From Rhodobacteraceae bacterium SB2 (lineage in GTDB: Bacteria > Pseudomonadota > Alphaproteobacteria > Rhodobacterales > Rhodobacteraceae): 64,000 nucleotides of DNA. The stretch is taken from contig LGRT01000013.1 of NCBI GenBank assembly GCA_001642945.1, positions 434,001 through 498,000 of the forward strand. Direction: 5' to 3'. The position numbers and the translations under genes are program-made. Below are positions 61,738-64,000 of this stretch, in pieces. Below the pieces are notes generated by a model. The model did not search any database. It worked only from the letters and a program-made list of their open reading frames with translations, and had not been told where the DNA came from. Positions within the stretch are counted from its first letter, which is position 1. Each line of letters begins with the position of its first letter.

Positions 61738-64000
61738 GTGAATTTTAAAGATCAGACGCTTTTTGGATTGCCCCCCGGTGCTGATTTTGCCGCCGCTTTG
61801 GTAGATGGGCTTTGCGCAAAGTTTGCCATGGCCCCACCGGCCGATCTGGCGCGCGTGCAAATCATCGTGAACACCCAGCGTTTGGCGCGTAGAGTGTCTG
61901 ATTTATTCGCCGCAAAGGAAAATATTCTGCACCCTAAACTGCATGTTTTAAATGATTTAAGCGGATTGGCGCCGCAGATTATGCTGCCCGCAGCGCCGCC
62001 GGCCTTGAGTAGCCGCTTCGAGTTATTGGCGTTGGTCGAAAAGCTGCTTGTTCAGCAGCCCGATCTGGCCGCGCGCTCTGCCCTGTTCGATTTAACCGAT
62101 AGCCTCGCCCAGCTGATCGAAGAAATGCAGGATGAAGGCGTGGGCGTTGCAGACCTAAAAGGGTTAAACGTGAGCGATCAATCCGGGCATTGGCAGCGCA
62201 CCCATGCTTTTTTAACCATCGCAGCCGAGTATCTTGCAGGGCGGGCCGCGCATCCTGATATGGTCAGCCGGCAGCGGCAGATGGTCGAACAGATAAGCGC
62301 CTGCTGGCAAACTGCACCGATCCCCTCGCCGGTCATTCTGGCAGGTTCAACCGGATCGCGTGGAACAACGCTGTCTTTGATGAAAGCTGTGGCCGCGCTG
62401 CCGCAAGGGGCCTTGCTCTTGCCCGGGTTTGATTTTGATATGCCGCTGACGGCGTGGGCTGACATGGCGCATGCGTTGGACAGCGAAGATCATCCGCAAT
62501 ACCGTTTTGTGAAATTGCTTTCGGCATTGGCGGCTCAGCCGCAGCAAGTGGCGCGCTGGGCAGGGATGAAAGCGCCGGTTCCAGCGCGGGGCGCTTTGGT
62601 GTCTTTGGCGTTGCGGCCCGCGCCTGTTACCGATTGCTGGCTGTCCGAGGGGCCGGCTTTGCACGATATTGCGGGTGCCACAAGTGCCATGACCTTGCTG
62701 GAAGCGCCTAGCCCGCGCCTTGAGGCCATGGCGATTGCTATGCGGCTGCGCGAAGCAGCGAAAGAAGGTCTTACAGCGGCTTTGATCACGCCAGATCGGG
62801 GTCTAACGCGGCAAGTTAGCGCCGCCCTCAGCCAATGGGGCATCATCCCGGATGACAGCGCGGGCATGCCGTTACACCTTAGCCCTCCGGGGCGTTTGTT
62901 GCGCCAAGCGCTTGGCATATTGGGGCAGGGTGTCAGCACGCCAACGCTTTTGGCGCTTTTAAAACACCCTTTAGCGCATAGCGGGGGCGCGCGAAATGAA
63001 CATTTATTGCTGACCCGCGATTTAGAGCTTTATTTGCGCGCCAAAGCGATCCCGTTTCCGCAAAGCGCTGGCTTGCATGCCTGGGCGCAAAAACAGAATA
63101 ATCCTATGGCGCTGTCATGGGCTGGCTGGGTGTCTGAAATCTGCGCAGCGCATTGGCCGGCGGATTCTGCGCCATTTGCGGATCTGCTGTCGCAACATTT
63201 GACATATGCTGAAGCGATTTGCCGAGGATCGCGCCCCGATGAGGATGACGAGGCTGGGGGGTTGTGGCAGCAAAAGGCCGGGCGCCAAGCCCGCGAAACG
63301 GTCAAGGCGTTGGAAGCAGCGGCGGCCTCGGCTGGCGCGGTTTTGCCGTTTGATTACGCGGGGGTGTTCAACGGCGTTCTTGCGCAAAATGAAGTGCGCG
63401 ATCGCGATGCTCCGCATCCTAAGATCTTAATCTGGGGTACATTAGAGGCGCGGGTTCAGGGCGCAGATTTGTTGATTTTGGCGGGGTTGAATGAGGGGGT
63501 TTGGCCGCAAGTGCCGCCCCCGGACCCTTGGTTGAACCGGCGCCTGCGCCATGAGGCGGGATTGTTGCTTCCCGAGCGTCGGATTGGGCTATCTGCGCAT
63601 GATTTTCAACAAGCGATTGCTGCAGGGCAAGTTTGGCTGACCCGCTCAGTGCGCAATGATGAGGCTCAAACAATCCCCGCGCGTTGGGTAAACCGCTTGA
63701 CCAATTTGTTAAACGGATTGCCTGAAAATGGCGGCGTACAGGCGTTTTCGGCGATGCGTGCGCGCGGGGATGCCTATCTAAAACGCGTTGAACGCTTCGA
63801 GTCATGGCACCCAGCCCCAGTGGCGTTGCGCCCGGCGCCGGCGCCGCCAAAAGCGATGCGCCCTCAAAAACTCTCGGTGACGGAAATCAAAACGCTGATC
63901 CGCGATCCTTATGCGATTTATGCCAAGCATGTTTTGGGCTTGCGACCTTTAGAGCCGATTGAGCCTGTCCCGGATGCGCGGTTGCGCGGGGTGATATATC
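61738..64000 (+). CDS. addB: Double-strand break repair protein AddB (5' part; runs off the window)
   Basis: At least 754 codons, still open at the window end, of the AddB subunit of the AddAB helicase-nuclease. GTG at 61738 directly follows the murU TAG and gives NFKDQTLFGLPPGADFAAAL, a family-typical start. Later segments LSVTEIKTLIRDPYAIYAKH near the end belong to the PD-(D/E)xK nuclease domain. The helicase-like part is degenerate in AddB as usual. addA would be expected downstream. Confidence 0.9.
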   Translation, partial: MNFKDQTLFGLPPGADFAAALVDGLCAKFAMAPPADLARVQIIVNTQRLARRVSDLFAAKENILHPKLHVLNDLSGLAPQIMLPAAPPALSSRFELLALVEKLLVQQPDLAARSALFDLTDSLAQLIEEMQDEGVGVADLKGLNVSDQSGHWQRTHAFLTIAAEYLAGRAAHPDMVSRQRQMVEQISACWQTAPIPSPVILAGSTGSRGTTLSLMKAVAALPQGALLLPGFDFDMPLTAWADMAHALDSEDHPQYRFVKLLSALAAQPQQVARWAGMKAPVPARGALVSLALRPAPVTDCWLSEGPALHDIAGATSAMTLLEAPSPRLEAMAIAMRLREAAKEGLTAALITPDRGLTRQVSAALSQWGIIPDDSAGMPLHLSPPGRLLRQALGILGQGVSTPTLLALLKHPLAHSGGARNEHLLLTRDLELYLRAKAIPFPQSAGLHAWAQKQNNPMALSWAGWVSEICAAHWPADSAPFADLLSQHLTYAEAICRGSRPDEDDEAGGLWQQKAGRQARETVKALEAAAASAGAVLPFDYAGVFNGVLAQNEVRDRDAPHPKILIWGTLEARVQGADLLILAGLNEGVWPQVPPPDPWLNRRLRHEAGLLLPERRIGLSAHDFQQAIAAGQVWLTRSVRNDEAQTIPARWVNRLTNLLNGLPENGGVQAFSAMRARGDAYLKRVERFESWHPAPVALRPAPAPPKAMRPQKLSVTEIKTLIRDPYAIYAKHVLGLRPLEPIEPVPDARLRGVIY

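Noticed and set aside
1-64000. CRISPR arrays, intact insertion sequences, rRNA genes and toxin-antitoxin pairs
   Set aside because: No regularly spaced repeats, transposase, rRNA core sequence or paired small toxin/antitoxin genes were seen on reading both strands.

Overview
The window looks like a chromosomal segment of a marine alphaproteobacterium of the Rhodobacterales (Roseobacter group). Several gene orders are typical of that order: hemY-like / mitofilin-like / hemD divergent from tsaD-gpsA-EVE; ahcY next to an HD-domain gene and the regA-senC-regB redox locus; and tsaE-amgK-murU-addB. Sarcosine oxidase soxBDAG, a tctDE/tctCBA cluster and a fructose-type frcBCAK operon fit the same lifestyle. 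Base composition looks moderate for the group, which would suit a Planktomarina/RCA-like pelagic lineage, but the genus cannot be fixed from sequence reading alone.

Layout. 0-6.2 kb: ROK regulator divergent from a fructose-type ABC importer and kinase (frcBCAK), then a convergent 2-hydroxyacid dehydrogenase. 6.6-9.6 kb: truncated-globin and glutathionyl-hydroquinone-reductase-like genes, divergent from a LysR regulator. 9.7-12.5 kb: small envelope genes, among them an unusual membrane protein with a C-terminal OmpR-type winged helix whose gene overlaps a small secreted cysteine protein. 12.8-16 kb: FAD amine oxidoreductase, then a TetR gene facing an alpha/beta hydrolase, with perfect palindromic operators between them. 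16.4-23.4 kb: one minus-strand operon of a creatinase/ectoine-hydrolase-like M24 protein, an Asp/Glu-racemase-superfamily protein and soxBDAG. 23.4-24.6 kb: a long stretch without an intact gene. 24.6-31.7 kb: TauE/SafE permease, pckA, a stand-alone cyclic-nucleotide-binding protein, small membrane proteins and a membrane class III adenylate cyclase. 31.7-39.2 kb: AbrB-family membrane protein, then an orphan binding protein with TctE/TctD-like two-component genes and the tctCBA transporter.

39.4-44.7 kb: transaldolase-family aldolase, IMPACT-family protein, and a LacI gene facing a zinc dehydrogenase and a split UxaA-family lyase (SuyAB- or altronate-dehydratase-like), with a perfect LacI-type operator. 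44.7-48 kb: hexanucleotide repeat, TPR adenylate cyclase, a decayed tyrosine integrase and tRNA-Thr(CGT), which is the scar of an old tRNA-targeted insertion. 48-64 kb: mostly housekeeping, namely heme-related genes, tsaD, gpsA, ahcY, the redox regulon, cell-wall recycling amgK-murU, and addB running off the window end.

The accessory catabolic blocks (frc, sox/M24, tct, LacI/UxaA) each carry a local regulator or regulator-like site, except the M24-sox operon, for which none was seen. The most curious items are the inverted-topology winged-helix membrane protein with its overlapping secreted partner, the orphan binding protein overlapping the histidine kinase gene, the M24/racemase/sarcosine oxidase operon, the lyase/transaldolase neighbourhood, and the integrase scar at tRNA-Thr. 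No CRISPR array, rRNA or intact insertion sequence was seen.
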